A stretch of 64,000 nt of DNA from Apricaphanius iberus (lineage: Eukaryota > Chordata > Actinopteri > Cyprinodontiformes > Aphaniidae): the NCBI GenBank assembly GCA_028564705.1, contig JAPXFQ010002741.1:1612001-1676000 (forward strand). Direction: 5' to 3'. Shown here piece after piece: positions 1-13,374 of this stretch (the first letter of the stretch is position 1; every line of letters starts with the position of its first letter). Made by a program: the position numbers and the translations under genes. The notes beneath the pieces are model-generated. The model did not search any database. It was not told where the DNA came from and saw only the letters and a list, made by a program, of their open reading frames with translations.

Positions 1-1489
1 CGCAGCTTTTGACTCTGTTGACCACGCTATTTCATTATCTCGGCTTAGGGACCTAGGGGTTTGTGGTGTTGCCCATGACTGGTTCTAATCGTATTTAGCA
101 GATATAACTATGTGTGTGAGGTTTGCAGGCTCTTACTCCACCTCAGCTCCATTGCTGTGCGGGGGTCCTCAGGGATCTATTTTAGGCCCCTCTTTGGTTT
201 TCTTTGATTTGCTTCCCTTAGATTCCATCTTAAATAAGCATGTTGTGTCTTTTCATTGTTATGCTGATGCAATTCAAATTAACATGCATATAAAAAGGAG
301 CCTTTCAATTAACCCCTTGTTATTGTGTTTTAGGGACATTAAGGATTGGATGCCTCTGAACTTTAATTTTTAACGACAACAAGATGAAAGTGATAGTATT
401 TGGCCTTAGTAGTTATGGTAATCCCTCCGTAGTTGATGCGGGTCTGATGGCTATTCACATAAAGTCAGTCATATCAAACTTGGGCTTTAAAATAGATAGT
501 AATTTTAAACTTTTTTTTAAACATCTTTATGATATGAAATATTTCAATGGCTTTGTGCTGCAGTATCTCTCTGAGCTTCTGATCCCTTATTTTTTAACAA
601 GGTGCCCCAGGTCAGGAGGAAGCTCAGGGGAGAACAACACTAAGGCCACGTCCACACTAAGCCGGATAATGCTTTAAACGTATAAGTATTTAGTCTACAC
701 CCCCCTATCGTCCACACTAAGGCGGCTTTGTTTGTGGTCTGTGGCCGGATAAGTATTAGCCGGGTGAGAGAGCCGTCTAACTGTTATCTCAATGGCTAAA
801 TGAGCACGTTTGGACGCAACTTATCCGGTCCCCGGCTAAATCAGAGCAGCAATGTCAATCAAATGCTGCGTCCTAAATTGATGACGACAACAACGCGACA
901 GCATATAATGACAACAGCAAAGATGGAGACGAGTCTCGCTATGCTACTGCTTCTTTTGCAAATTCAGACGTTTGAAAAGTTAACCCTAACCTGCTTGCGG
1001 ATGAGAAGGCGACACAGGAAGCGATCCAGGAGGCGCCGACAGCTACATAGATTATACGTGTCAATCTGTGTTCTTTTTGTTTTTCCCCACGCATGCCCAG
1101 TACATGCATTGGTAGGCATTGGATTGCGCAATCATGGGACCTTAAACGGACCATAAACGGGGCGTAAATGATCGTGTTGAGTGGATAACATTAGGCGTCA
1201 AACTCCCCGTATAACCTTATCGGCTTAGTGTGAAAGTAGCCTAAGTATCCGCCAGGTGACTTCATTTTCCATTTTTAAGAAACTTCTGAAAATGGATCTG
1301 TATCAAAAAGCATTCAATTTATTATATTTTTGATTTCTCTGCTTTGTGGACTTTTTTTGTCTCTCTTTTTTCTCTCTGTACTATTTGATATGTAATGTGA
1401 TTTTTTTTTTTTGCTGCTCCACTGTATGGTGCCTTGTTTTGACTGTGTGTCATGTTAAAGTGCCTCCTAAATACATTGATTTGATTTAA
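1..1489 (+). pseudogene. L2/CR1-type LINE remnant, reverse transcriptase and 3' end
   Basis: The window opens inside a LINE reverse transcriptase: AAFDSVDHA, a GPQGSILGP block (usually GVPQGSILGP), then HCYADA where an active enzyme has YADD. MKVIVFGLSS and ISNLGFKIDSNFKL follow. The frame is broken around 88 and 373, and sequence between about 520 and 550 is deleted relative to relatives before the YLSELLIPY block. The 3' end resumes after a MITE insertion (644-1241), with the degraded C-terminus near 1260-1310 and a terminal segment at 1455-1489 resembling the usual ttaaagtgc...ttgattt end. It cannot be active. Confidence 0.8.
644..1241. mobile_element. PIF/Harbinger-like MITE inserted in the L2 remnant
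   Basis: The element is 598 bp and is flanked by TAA on both sides (641-643 and 1242-1244). Its terminal inverted repeats match at 19 of 22 positions: left GGCCACGTCCACACTAAGCC, right (reverse complement) GGCTACTTTCACACTAAGCC. The core CACACTAAGCC recurs internally at about 711-727. A 3-bp TWA duplication with GG-starting ends is the PIF/Harbinger signature. The internal 118-codon frame (800-1156) has an Arg-rich end and no recognisable transposase. The LINE sequence continues on both sides, so this is the younger insertion. Confidence 0.75.
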
Positions 1490-4138
1490 AGAATGGCAAT
1501 GTTTTGTTTAGAAGATAATCAAAACAAAATGTAAGGAAAATGTGGACTCAACTTAGGCAAAAGTTATTTTCCTTAATTAATCCTCACTTTCCTTTTGTAC
1601 CTTAGCAACTTTGAAAAAACCTCAAATATGTGTGCGTGTATGGGTGTGTGTTTTAGAGTTGAAGTTTTCTATATATACACACACATGTCCAAACAAAAAA
1701 GTCCAACTCTCCTAACATACAAACCGAGTGGAGCCTCTTTGATCATCCCATTCCTTTGAGAGGATTTGGCTCGCTCAACATTCTCTAATGTGAAAGGGGA
1801 GTCATTACCACCTGACCCATCACAGCCTCGTAAAAAAGAAAAGGCCACGTGTGCATGTGTAATGGTCTCAACCTCTTTGATCTACTCTCCCTGCTAATAT
1901 AAATGTAACCACTTTTCAGAATAGCAGCTGGTGTAGAAGCACTTTCCTTTCTTCTATTTCCTGTACCCCATCTGGCTCGGTATCCGGCACTTATTGTGGT
2001 GCATGGATAGAATGGCCCTATGTTTGGTCTTTTAGTGAACAGATAAGGAACTGAGTTGAGGGTAATGGAAATATGTCACAGAGGGAAACTTCCAACAGTG
2101 TCTTTTATCATTATCGCAGAGCCGGACATCAATGTTTTGTTTTGTACCAATTAGACAGTTTTTTCTTGCCATTAGAAATAAAGATACAAAATGAGAAAAT
2201 CTTTTTATCCTAAAACAATATGATTTTAATCAGTTTTTTTATCAATGTCACTGGGAAGAAAAAGAGAACATGTCATTTGTTTACTATAGATAAGTTACCA
2301 TCCTAAGATTGCAGGCCTTTATGCAATGCAGTTCCAGCTTGTTGTTTTTTTATTTTTTTTTTCAAAGAAAGTATAGTTTTGGAAAATAGAAAATATATAG
2401 ATGTTCAGTTACCTGCAAACATATCCATAAACCTTTTAATATTCTGTCATAAATTCAGATATTTATATACGGTTTTACATACAGACTTTCAGTTGACTGT
2501 TTTAACCCATAATTAGATTTTTTTTTCCACTTAAAGTATTCTATTGTATGCTTAGGGTTCTACTGCAAGAAGGTCAATTTTGTAGTTTCAAGATTGTTGC
2601 AGCTTTTATCAGATTTCCTTCAAGTTTTCACTATGTTTCACCACGATTGATTTTTTAAATTTATTGATTTTTTATGTGACATGCAGTGTTAGTTTTCAAA
2701 CATTTTTGTGGAGCTATAGGGGTGACTTCTCAATTGTCTCTTGGTTTCCATGAGGCTGTTACCAGCTATATGTTTACTGAAATTATACAACGGTATACTC
2801 TTTTGTGCCAATTAGGTTACTTCTAACGATTAGTTATTGAATTGGATTTTATTTTGTGGTCTTTTATTAAAGGGGGGCAGCAAAACATATACACAACATC
2901 TTTTATGTATGCTTTATGTATATTTAATAAATGTTTTTTTTTTACATTTACAGTTATGCACTATGTTATGCTTTTCTAATACATGAAATCAGAATAAAAT
3001 ATGTTGAAATTTGTTTTTAAAGAGTGGCAACATTTGAAACCAATTCTATGAGAAAATAATTAGTCTACAAATATTCATATCTTTAGTTCTGTAGCTTTAC
3101 AGACAAGTACATGAGGTCTAAATGTAATTTAACCCGGAAGCTGGACTTGAAATAAGGAGGCTGTTGTTTATGTTTCTTGCACATTTGGGAAAGGTCAGTG
3201 CCTTCTGAGCATCCCGTAAACATCCCAGTCCTGCAAGGGGTAAAACAGATAGGGTGTGACTGTATAAGACCCATGGGTCAATATTTTCATGTCTGAGTGT
3301 GTGAAAAAAGAGAAACAAACAGAAACAGATATGAGATAGAGCTTTAACATGACATTAACATTTACCACTTAGAGAACCCACTGTGCTGTTAATGTTAGAA
3401 GGAAGGTCATGTCCTTACTGGTCCTGAGGGTTCATTGTGGATGAGTCAGAGGTGGACAGACATACAGTAATTTTACACACAAACACACACCGCATGCTGA
3501 TGTCAAAAAAGATGTCTGGGCCGAGCATTTTGCCTACTAAAGCCTTCAATTTTTCTCTTGATTAAAAAGGATGGAGAATAGAATAGCATAGTATACTATT
3601 ACTAGATGTTGCTCTCTTTTATATCTTTGAGCATTTCCCTTCAGTGATTGTCTGCTGCCATTCTACTCTCAATATTTGCTCTTAGTTGAGCTCCTGACCA
3701 CTTGAATCATAAGCCAGCAGCTTTTACAGGGAAGAAATACTCCTCTTTAAGGATGAACTAAAACTCTTATCCTCATCCAAAACGCAGAAATACCATTATT
3801 GATGCACATAAAGGTCGAGAGGAGCTTATTGATTGTTGGAAGAAGGCTATGAAATTCTTCCCGAACTACTCTTCAAACCCACCACCATGTCAGTATGCTG
3901 TGATTTCCTTCTCTCCACACGTCTACTGCAAATGCATAAACATTATGCTGCAAAAATAGTCACACTCTTTACATTAGAAATGTGATACATTATGATTTGC
4001 TTTGCAATATTAAAGGAAAGGAAGTTGGAAAGATCACTTATGTGATATTAAGTTATAAATAATTCTAGCCTTGGAACCATTGTATGATGTAAATTCTGTA
4101 TTAGTGTTGTGACTAAATCTGTTTTACAGTTACTTTAA

Positions 4139-4763
4139 AGGGAATACATCATGCTATTTTACAGCTTTCAACTTCAGGGATATACATATATATGCTAAAC
4201 TGTAACCGTTGGTGTTATACAGTATTAATTTGTCCTAAAATTTAACTTGTATCCTGTAGTTAATGTTGGACCACAATTTAAAACCGCTTGTTTCTCTATA
4301 ATCCCGCCTCCTGTCCATCAGGTGTCTTTGTTCTTTGATCCAGCTGCTGTTCTTTAGGAATGTAGAATCAAATCCTTGAATCCATGCAGCCAAACAGGCA
4401 CTTTCACAGAGAAAGTAAACAAAAAAACAAAAAAAAAAGTGTTTTAAGCTACTAAAAACAGAAGCAGCCATTAGCTGTGAGAAGGAGGAGGGTGTGTTTG
4501 GAACTCTAGCAGAGGTAAGTCGCCCTGCCTGCAGGGGCGGTGCAGACACCTCTAGCACTCAACTTTCAACTAGTGACTTCACTTGTTGAACAATCAGTCG
4601 TTTTCAAGCAGAGGGAGGGGCAGCTGCTCAAAGAGCAGAACTCAGGAGTATTAGACATGCGTGAATTAAGCCAAAAACCACTCTGGTGAGGGGTTTTATG
4701 AGAATATTGCATTACCAGATGGTTAAAACCTCCCAAAACTTGATTTTGTATGATCTAGGCCCT
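4139..4763. mobile_element. TTAA-target (Kolobok-like) MITE, copy A
   Basis: This 625-bp element is flanked by TTAA at 4135-4138 and 4764-4767. Left end AGGGAATACATCATGC pairs with right end (reverse complement) AGGGCCTAGATCATAC. TTAA duplication with AG-starting ends is typical of Kolobok, although piggyBac-type mobilisation cannot be excluded. The 3' third reappears as copy B at 16440-16631. The minus-strand open frame inside (4235-4558) matches no protein I recognise. Confidence 0.7.
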
Positions 4764-4971
4764 TTAAATATTCAGCTGGTTATTTGGACAGATCTCCTAA
4801 TTGCTTAGCAACTTCAAAACAAGTCATTTAAAGCTAAGGGATTTCAATGAAACCTCCATCACAAGCTTTTAACAACCTGAATATCATACCATGGGGCTGG
4901 AAAAATCTTACTTAGTTGAAGGTTCTCTTATTGATCCTGGTCCCTTAATGGTTGTAAAAATTAATGTTTCA

Positions 4972-4973
<2 letters not shown>

Positions 4974-5033
<60 letters not shown>
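4974..5033. repeat. (TA)n-(CA)n microsatellite
   Basis: About 48 bp of alternating TA is followed directly by a short CA run. It creates the run of Ile-Tyr codons in a 64-codon frame, which is not a gene. Confidence 0.95.
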
Positions 5034-5034
<1 letters not shown>

Positions 5035-6519
5035 TTGGTTGGATTTTTGTCACTCATGATGATTTACCTTAATATGATGTACTGAAAATAATCATAAATA
5101 TGAATAAATAGTTTTCTTAATGTTGAAGCATACCATAAATTTGTATCCTTTAGTATAAAATTATGTTCAGTGTTCTATCATTGTTCTGTAGAAACCATGT
5201 TACCTATTTGGTTGGTACTTTTAAAGTGCAATGAAAAGTCTACATTAATTGAACTATTTTTATAGTTAAAAATATGAAACATGTGCTCATCATTTGTATT
5301 CAGCTCTTTTTACTCTAAGACACCAAATAAAATCCAGTTTAGCCAATTGCCTTTGGACCCACCTTCTGTTTTTTGTAGACACTGGGTAAAAGATATGTTA
5401 GGCAGGTCTTGGGAAGTGTACCTACGTACTGTAATGTAAAGGGGGGAAGGTGTCTTGAAGCATTCTAGGGGGCACTGATGAGCCGTTTTTTTTGCAACTT
5501 CAGGGCAACCTATAAAATATGTATATTTTACACAAAAATTATGTGTGTTTTGCTAAGTTTTCATATATGTTTATGCCTCCAAATATCCAATTCATTTTTG
5601 AGGAATAATAAGAAATATTTTCTTTTACAATCGGCTTTTTATGCTCTTTCGCTGCTCTGACCTGAATATGCTTTTGCTTATGGTCCATAAGGTACGCAGT
5701 GGACATTGTGGGTGCATTACTTCAGCTATTAATTTTCTTATGGAACATGGGCAATTTGGGGTTATCAGAAGCCATCACTTGTTTTAATTATTGCAGAAAC
5801 CAGTTTTTAATATATTTAGAATATTGAATACTTTCTTTATTAAATTAAATAACTCAAAAGATATTTAATCTGTTGTTACAGTTTTTTACCTTTTTTTAAC
5901 CAACTCTTTTCTTTATAGCTTCAATAAACTCTTACAAAATGTTGATAATTATCCATTAGTAATGAATTAACCAAAAATCTATTTTGCTGTTTTTGTGTGC
6001 TTGATTTATTGCTATAGAACCATCTAGAATATAACAACAACTGTTCTACATTAATGTTGTGTCTTTCAAAATTGTAGTTTCAGAAATAAATAATCCAGTT
6101 ATGTTTAAAAAAAGATGAGGCTGAAAACCGATTTATAAAGTTAAAACATTTCCAATGGAGAACCTTTTCTTTTCCCCATCAGCAAGTGAACAGTAATTAA
6201 GGGTACAAGAAACAGTAGACAGGGAAAATCCTGAAAAGCACAAGAAAACAAGGAATTAAATAATTAAGAGTGTCACTCAAACCCCTAAATGAAGAAAGAC
6301 AAACCATGGATTGTTCTACATATTAAAAGTCCCGACATCAGAGAAAACCATCCACAATGTAAAATAATACTTAACCAGTGTGTATTCTCAATTTAAATCA
6401 GCTGTCAGTTTTTATTATATTTTCTTTTTATTACATAAATAGTGGCCTGTCGGGGATTAAACTAGCTGAATGGTCACTCGGTTGTTGTGACTCAAACTGT
6501 CGTGTTGATGATCGATAGG

Positions 6520-6690
6520 TATAAAAAGGTGTTTGAACAGTTGAGCACTGGGAGTTGTCTTATTTATTGAATGCCTTCTTTGTACTGCTGTGTAAAGTCA
6601 AGGCATTTTGATCATATAATTGTAGATATCCCCACACTGATCTGGCGGCAGTCATGTCTGAGGAGTTTCCTCCTGTAGCTTGTAAGTACA
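6520..6690 (+). promoter_or_regulatory. Possible cryptic promoter and first exon
   Basis: TATAAAAA at 6520-6527 is followed about 127 bp later by ATG at 6654 and nine open codons (MSEEFPPVA), ending at the strong donor-like GTAAGTAC at 6682. I recognise no protein with this start and see no partner acceptor or second exon. The pieces are individually common in AT-rich DNA, so this is a candidate only. Confidence 0.2.
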
Positions 6691-7497
6691 CGGTCATAAA
6701 AGGTCTGGAAACTTTGCGCTACATACAGTTAGCTTTATGATGTGAATTTTTTTAAATTATCTGCACATAGATGGTTTAGGTTTTATTTTGTTTGTCTAAT
6801 TGTTAAACCATGACCGCACAGCTTTGCACATTGGTGTGGAAGCTTTTTGACCTCCGGTGTTGTACGCACATAATGTAGCCTGTTTTGTTAACTGACAGGT
6901 TAATATATTGTTGAGATGCTGCTGCTGGACTATGTTGATCTGAGACTGTAGACACTGAAAATATCATCAAAGAGCTAGTAGGTGATTAAACAAGCGTTAT
7001 GAAGAACATAATATCTGACTGGTTAACCTACACAGTAACTCAGCTGTGGACAGCTGTAAAGATCAAAGCAGCTCAGAGGGATTAACTCTACTTTTCTATA
7101 GTTTTGTTAGCATCTCTGAGAGATATTGATTTGTAAGGTGGAGAGAAAAAAAATATTAATGATATCTTCAGCACACAGCCATGAGGTAAAAATATTGAAA
7201 TGAAAAATAATATAAATCTAAAAATATATTTACTTAAATATCTGTTTGTTGGGATAAGAATAGACTTTTTTGATAAATCCATTTCAAACTTTATTAAAAT
7301 TTTACATGTATAAATATAAATTTTGGAACGTTTCAATTTATTGAACTGTGGCACATCTGGCTTTGCATACCTGCTGCGGTCCAAATCATTGGTATTTTGT
7401 TTATGTAACGCTTTTAGATTTGAGCTGGAAACAGTATGGCCTGAACCATTTCGCAGAAACTTTATTCCATTCCTGGATGCTCACCTCCACCCCAGAT

Positions 7498-7889
7498 CTG
7501 GGCCTGTATCCCTAAAGATTCTGAGAATCCTCTCAGAGAGCTCCTAACCTAACCAAAAAATTCCTTGCCAGGAGTTTTCGCTTAGAAGTGATTCCAGAAC
7601 ATTTTCAGTGAACTCTGAGCAAGGAATGGATGGAAAATCCTATCTTACTGAGGAGGTGTGGTTGACACTGTTACTAGGTATGAGTCCTCTTCCCTGCTCT
7701 TAGCAGATCTCGCCTTAGGAGCCCTTTTAAGCGCTAGGAATCTTGAGGAATAGCTTTTATATTAACTGGGATTTTAGTGTTACTTTTAGGGGAAATTCTA
7801 AGAAAACGTCATGACCCTGAGAAATTTCTTAGAATTTGGCCGCTAGGAGCCACTTTTTGCACAAAAATTCTTTACGGATACGTGCCCTG
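7498..7889. mobile_element. Non-autonomous TIR element, family uncertain
   Basis: Imperfect terminal inverted repeats: left CTGGGCCTGTATCCCTAAAG, right (reverse complement) CAGGGCACGTATCCGTAAAG. The interior contains repeated tcctaa/ttctta blocks typical of small fish and amphibian MITEs. I could not identify a target duplication, so the exact ends and the superfamily are uncertain. There is no coding content. Confidence 0.5.
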
Positions 7890-8096
7890 GTGTGTAACAG
7901 TGAAGACATACCGCTGGTAGCATTAGGTGAAAGGACTGGAGAGTGATCCAAAAGTGTGCTGTACTTTTTGGCATGTTCATCAGGTGAAAGTCATCATGCT
8001 ATTTTTTTATATAAAAAAGCTGGAGGCTGCATGACACAGAGTGGAGTGTCACACTGAGGCTGCATTATGTTTCCCTCCCAGCCTTTAGTTGCTTAA

Positions 8097-8951
8097 AGAG
8101 TAACTGAACCCCATGAAAAAGCATCATCCCGCCCCCAGGCAACAATTGAAAAACTCTTCCAAAGTGGGTAGAGCCAGGAGACACGGATGGGCATTGCCAA
8201 GAGTGGAGGATGAGCGCGAAGGGGGACGCGGGGGTGTGGTCTGGAAGTCAGTTACGGCTGAACTATGGCATGCGGCCGCCCAGCTCCGTAAAGCCTCTAT
8301 TTACCTACAGTAAAGGGAGAAATTAGGTCTCTTCTCCGCCATCCACCATAGGTAAAGATAGGTTTTATTGGAGTGCAGCAGCCAAACGCCGTATCAGTTA
8401 GAGCCTTTGGCTCAGGGTGCTGAGTCAGTGCTGCCTGAAGCCGGCAGCACGTATAGTAGCAAACAAGCACAGAGAGCCTAGTGCTAGCAGCGATGCTAAG
8501 TGATGCTTTGGAGGGAACTACCTCAGCTTTTGTTTCCATATTCACGGTGTGTTTAAAACATATAGGATTTAACTTATGGCTTTAAACCACTTCGACGTTG
8601 TGGTCCTCCAAAGTGTGATGTTTGGATTTCAGCTTCCTCTGTATGCTTCTGTGTGCACACAAGATAAACAATTTCAACTCATCACAGGGCGGAGCAAGTG
8701 TGTCTGGGAGAGAGAGAGTGTCTCTGTGAGACCGCGCATGTGACGTAGACAATGGAAAAGATGTACCACTTTAAGCCAATCACAACATTCAAATGCAGTA
8801 CCGCACGATAACAATGAGTGCCAGCACTAGGACATTTTTAGAACAAAAAAAGGGAGAATTTAACAAGTTTACACAAAAATGTCAAAAAATACATTGGAGC
8901 CATTTATACAGTTTATAAGCAAAAAAAGTTGTTTTGGGGTTTAGTTGCACT
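8097..8951. mobile_element. TTAA-target (Kolobok-like) MITE of 855 bp
   Basis: TTAA flanks the element at 8093-8096 and 8952-8955. Left end AGAGTAACTGAACCCC and right end (reverse complement) AGTGCAACTAAACCCC agree at 13 of 16 positions. It belongs to a different subfamily from the element at 4139. A locally GC-rich patch lies at about 8190-8290 (including a GCGGCCGC site). No transposase is visible. Confidence 0.7.
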
Positions 8952-11574
8952 TTAAGAAATGAATGAAGCTTGGCTCAGTTGTGGAGTTTGTTTACGATTG
9001 CTTGCAGGAGCTGCATCACGGTAATCTGATCAAAACTCCTAAATTTGCTAATCTCTAATTTCATCATTTGCTTCAAATGAACTAACAACTCCTTTGAATT
9101 AGTTCACAGGGCAAGCACAAACACTTAATAACACATCTTGAGGGTCACATCAGGGACCTCCTGAAATGCAGGTCTCCTGATTGATAATCCCTCCCTTTTT
9201 GGGGAAACTAATCAGTTGGAGGGGGCCACTTGTTACAGAGGCTGAGGAGAACCAGAAGTGGATCTTGGGGTTCATGACTAAGAGCTACAACCAATAATCC
9301 AGGGGAGAGTACACAGTTCAAGACCAAATCCAGATTTAATGTTGCATTCAGATATGCTAAAAAGGCTACATAACATATCTCTCCATTGGATTTATTTTAG
9401 AGTCCTGGCAGATTACAAGACAAAGTATGTCATCAGAATATCTTTTCCCATCAAAATGAGAAAAGTGGTGAACAAAAAATAAACACTACAAATGGCTTAA
9501 ACAAAGTAAAATATCCCCAGATGGGTTTTTTGGTTCTGACAAGAAGCTAAGTCTCAAGGTCATGTGAATGAGGAAATATTCTCGGCCTTTTCCCCTCTTG
9601 TTGCTCCGCCTACATAACACTGCAACTTTCCTTACCCCCGATTCACACCAGGTGCAGAACAGATGTCCCATTATAACAAGCCTTCTTTAGTGGTGAAGCT
9701 CTGGCAGTTGCTCTTGCAGGCCAGTTTCTTTTCCTCACTTTTTCTGATAGAGTCTTCATTGGGTTGGAGAAGCGGGCTCAGCTCAGTGTCTAGCTCTGAG
9801 GCCAACACCAAGCGCATCCATTCGCCTGATATGAATCAGAGGCTATTAAGCTTTCTCCAGCAGTGAAGATCTGACCACATTCATCTAGGGAACAGTTCCT
9901 TTTCCCACTTCTTCTGATAGCATGTTTTTTGGTTCATTAGGTGGATCTACCATGGCTCAAACCTCAAAACCACAGATTTGTTTATATCATTAGGTAGCGT
10001 ATAGCTTACTGCCATAAAGCGAAACTCAGTGCATCCAGAGAAGCGGTCCGGAGGTGAAAAGTTCTATAGAGCAGTAAACAGCAGCGCAACCCTCTCATGT
10101 AGTGACAGCTCAGAAAACGAACATCAACAATGTTGTGTCACATAAACTTTACGAAAACATTTGTTTTTATGGTGCGAAAGTTATGGAATGGGTCTTTAAT
10201 AGATATAGTCAGAATGAAAAAAAGTGGAGTTCAGAAAAATAGAAATTTAAAAAAGTGGAATTTTGGAAAAGACTAAGCTGTGTTTTAATAAACCGGACTA
10301 AACTATTTTGTAACAGTTGTCTTTTTTGAATAGTGGGCAGAGCATGGGGAATTGAAAGCATATTGGCTCTTTTCTTTACACTTCCAATTGGAAATGGATT
10401 TTACACCTCTCTCATGTCTTATGTCTCATGTTTCCATTTCTACGATACTCCTTTTTGTCTCAATGTTTTCAGGCTCAACTCCATTTTCTCTGCTTGTTTG
10501 ATGATGACACTGTACAATACAGAAGGGATTAGACAGAGTTGCAAGTCAAAGTGGGTTAATCAGCAAGAGTACTATTTCAGTGGTCATATCTCACTTACTC
10601 GCTTACTAGCCACACTGCTCCATTTATGTGTGTGCTGCAGTTGACATTTTCATGTTTCAGGTTTTAGGGAAGCAGTGAATCAAAATAACTTATCTTCAAA
10701 CAGACAGATTAGCATTTTGATCCCATCTTTCCCCAATTTAAATGCTGATATGTCCTCAGGTAAAAACATTAATGTGTTGCTCACCATACCATTACCAGAG
10801 TTGGCGCAAACTAATTGTTTTCAAGTCAAAAGTAAGAAATATAGCTTTCTGGCCAAGTATTGAGTCAAATCCCAAGTAGAAATATAGAAATATCAAGTTG
10901 AGCCTTACCCCTGCTTTCCAGAGGATGCGTAAGTATGCCACACACAAGCCCAATCTGCTGAGCATACAGTCATTTGAGGTTGTTTGCTCAGCAGATGGCT
11001 CGCTGTAGGCAACACATTTTTGGTTAGTCTTCTGCCTCATGACAAACAGGTTTGATATTTTTCGCCTCATGAGGCGTGGGCTCTGTCTGCTGATCCTAAA
11101 TATTCAAGTGACCAATCAAAATGCTGTCTTGGTTCACATGATTCCAAGATGGAAACCCACAGAGAATATTACATTTTAGAAGACAGACTCATGGAAATTT
11201 GGCCAGTTTGGCCTGTTTATACAAAGCGACGATGCCTCATCAACAAAATGAGTAGCAGCATTTCCTCCACATTTATGTCGGTCTCCGTTTTATACATTTT
11301 TATGATGTAAGGACAGGGGGCTGCCATCTTAGAATCATGTGAGCATGACACATCAGAAGTCTACATGTGGCATTTACTCACAGACGTCCTCTGCCTTGCT
11401 GTGTTCGGTCACTGTCATGCCACACTGTCAGGCACATACCGGAGTATGCTATGTACTACATACCGCAAAAAAAAAAATACTGAAGTTGGTTTCCGTTCCT
11501 AGCTTCCGATTCGGGAAATGGCTAAAGGGCAATTACACCAAATTTTTCTCTACTTTGAGCGTTTTTCATGTTCT

Positions 11575-12170
11575 CTAGTTTAAAAACTACAATACGTAGA
11601 CATTTCAAACCTGGACTAGATTATGCTACACTAATAGCAGAATTAAATTAAATTAAAACCAACTCTGAGATTTGTGAAACCATTATGTGATTTGTGAAAC
11701 TTCAATAAAGGCGGATTTCAGCACTTTTTATACATCTGGAGCATACTATTTTAACTGTAGCTCAAAAGATACCATACATAGACATTTCAAACCTCTTACT
11801 AATAACAGAACAATAAAAGCAAATTCTTAGATTTGAAACTTTAAAAAAAATCTATCTAAGCCCTTCTTGTGCATTTGTACAAGAACAGCTCTTGATACAA
11901 AACTACAAAAGCTAGGTTCTTGAAACCTACACTAGATTATTTTATATTGATTGTAGAACATTTAAAACCTTGTTTCTGATTTACGAATTATATGATATAT
12001 TTTATTTGTGAAACGACAATAAAGATATTATTATTATTATTATTATTATCATTATTATTTGCATTTACATTACTGGTTCAGCACGTGTAGTACAAAAGCT
12101 AGACTATTTAAACCTGAACTAGACCATTTTACGTCAATTGTAGCACACCCAGTTTGTAAATTGGTCATTT
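11575..12170. repeat. Degenerate tandem repeat, about 140-190 bp period, four units
   Basis: Four copies of a decayed block of the form acaaaagctag...aaacct...ctagattattttat...tgtag occur near 11581, 11757, 11901 and 12090. Between them gatttgtgaaac and caataaag motifs recur. A (TTA)n tract lies at 12027-12060. No coding potential. Confidence 0.5.
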
Positions 12171-12187
12171 GACAGCAGTTTTCTTTT

Positions 12188-12385
12188 TCCTGTTGCGTGG
12201 TGTAGTGGTTTAAGACGGGTGCCCAATGTACAGAGGCCTCAGCCCTCGAAGTGGCTGTCCCGGTTCAACTCCCGGCTGTGAACAACTGCCAATGTCTCTC
12301 CCATAACTCTCTCCCCCTTTCATATACCTGTCTACTGTTGAATAAAGGCCACTATAGCCACAGAACGTTTTAAAAAAAGTACTCT
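12188..12385 (+). mobile_element. tRNA-derived SINE with class-II-like head
   Basis: An A-box-like TAGTGGTTTAAGACGG at about 12203 and a perfect B box GGTTCAACTCC at 12262-12272 mark a Pol III promoter. The roughly 60-bp spacing implies a long variable arm, as in Leu or Ser tRNAs. A tail with ctctctcccccttt and gaataaaggccactatagcc ends in a short A run near 12372-12378. There is no paired acceptor stem, so it is not a functional tRNA. Confidence 0.7.
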
Positions 12386-13374
12386 CCCCTTTGAAGCTTT
12401 TTGTGAAACAAGGCATTTCAACATGTAAGACTGTTTTATCTTGTTAAATACTTTACATATTTATGTTTTATTTTTTTATTTTTTTGTCTAAAGTAACCAT
12501 TGGGTTATTATAAATGCTTAATGAATGTTTTGTATAGATGTGGGATTCTACATATTTTTAGTTTTGGATCTGGATAAATAATAATTTTCCAGATCTGCAT
12601 TTCTGGAGGCTGTGGCCAAAAGATACCGATGGTCAAGGCTACAACTTTATTTAATATCAAAACTCTGCTGAATTGTAAATTGAAGGTTATTTGTCTAAGA
12701 GAAAAGGTTTTTGTAATACTGGAACAATATAGTTTTATGAAAGCAACATTGTACAGTTAATGTGCATATGTGTGCTAAATCAATGCAAATTGTTATTTCG
12801 TTTAATTCCTAATTACCACTAAGTCCAATAACTTTGTATAAGAAATTATTTTTTTAGCCATTTCCTGAATCAGAAGCTAGAAAAGGAATCCAACTTCAGC
12901 CTCATATTTTTTTATTCTTTTTTTTTGTGGTATGTAGTACTTAACATCCATTAAAATTATATTTAAAGTCCCTCCACCAGAAAGTGGGAGGACTGTGTGA
13001 TTTTGTAACTTACATTATTGCTGCGGACTGTTATTTTGTCAAATAAATAAATACTCTAAAATTAAAGTATTCTTAGCGTGATATGTTTCAGCTTCTGATA
13101 TCTTTTTTATCTTAAGATACAAAGTAAGGGAAAATATTTGTTAACCACTTATTTTGAAGTTTCTTAGATGCAATGGCTTATTCAAGAATTTAGTAAACTT
13201 TATATTATAAAACTTAATGTAAAGGAAATAGTTTTTTTGGGGGGGGTTTACGAAGAAGATTTGAACAGTCTTGATCCACACTCCATACCAGTAAGTGGCA
13301 GTAATGCAACTACAAATTGATTGCCAACCACCATTAAACACAAGAGGAAGAAGAACTTTTCAGTTGAGGCTTTT

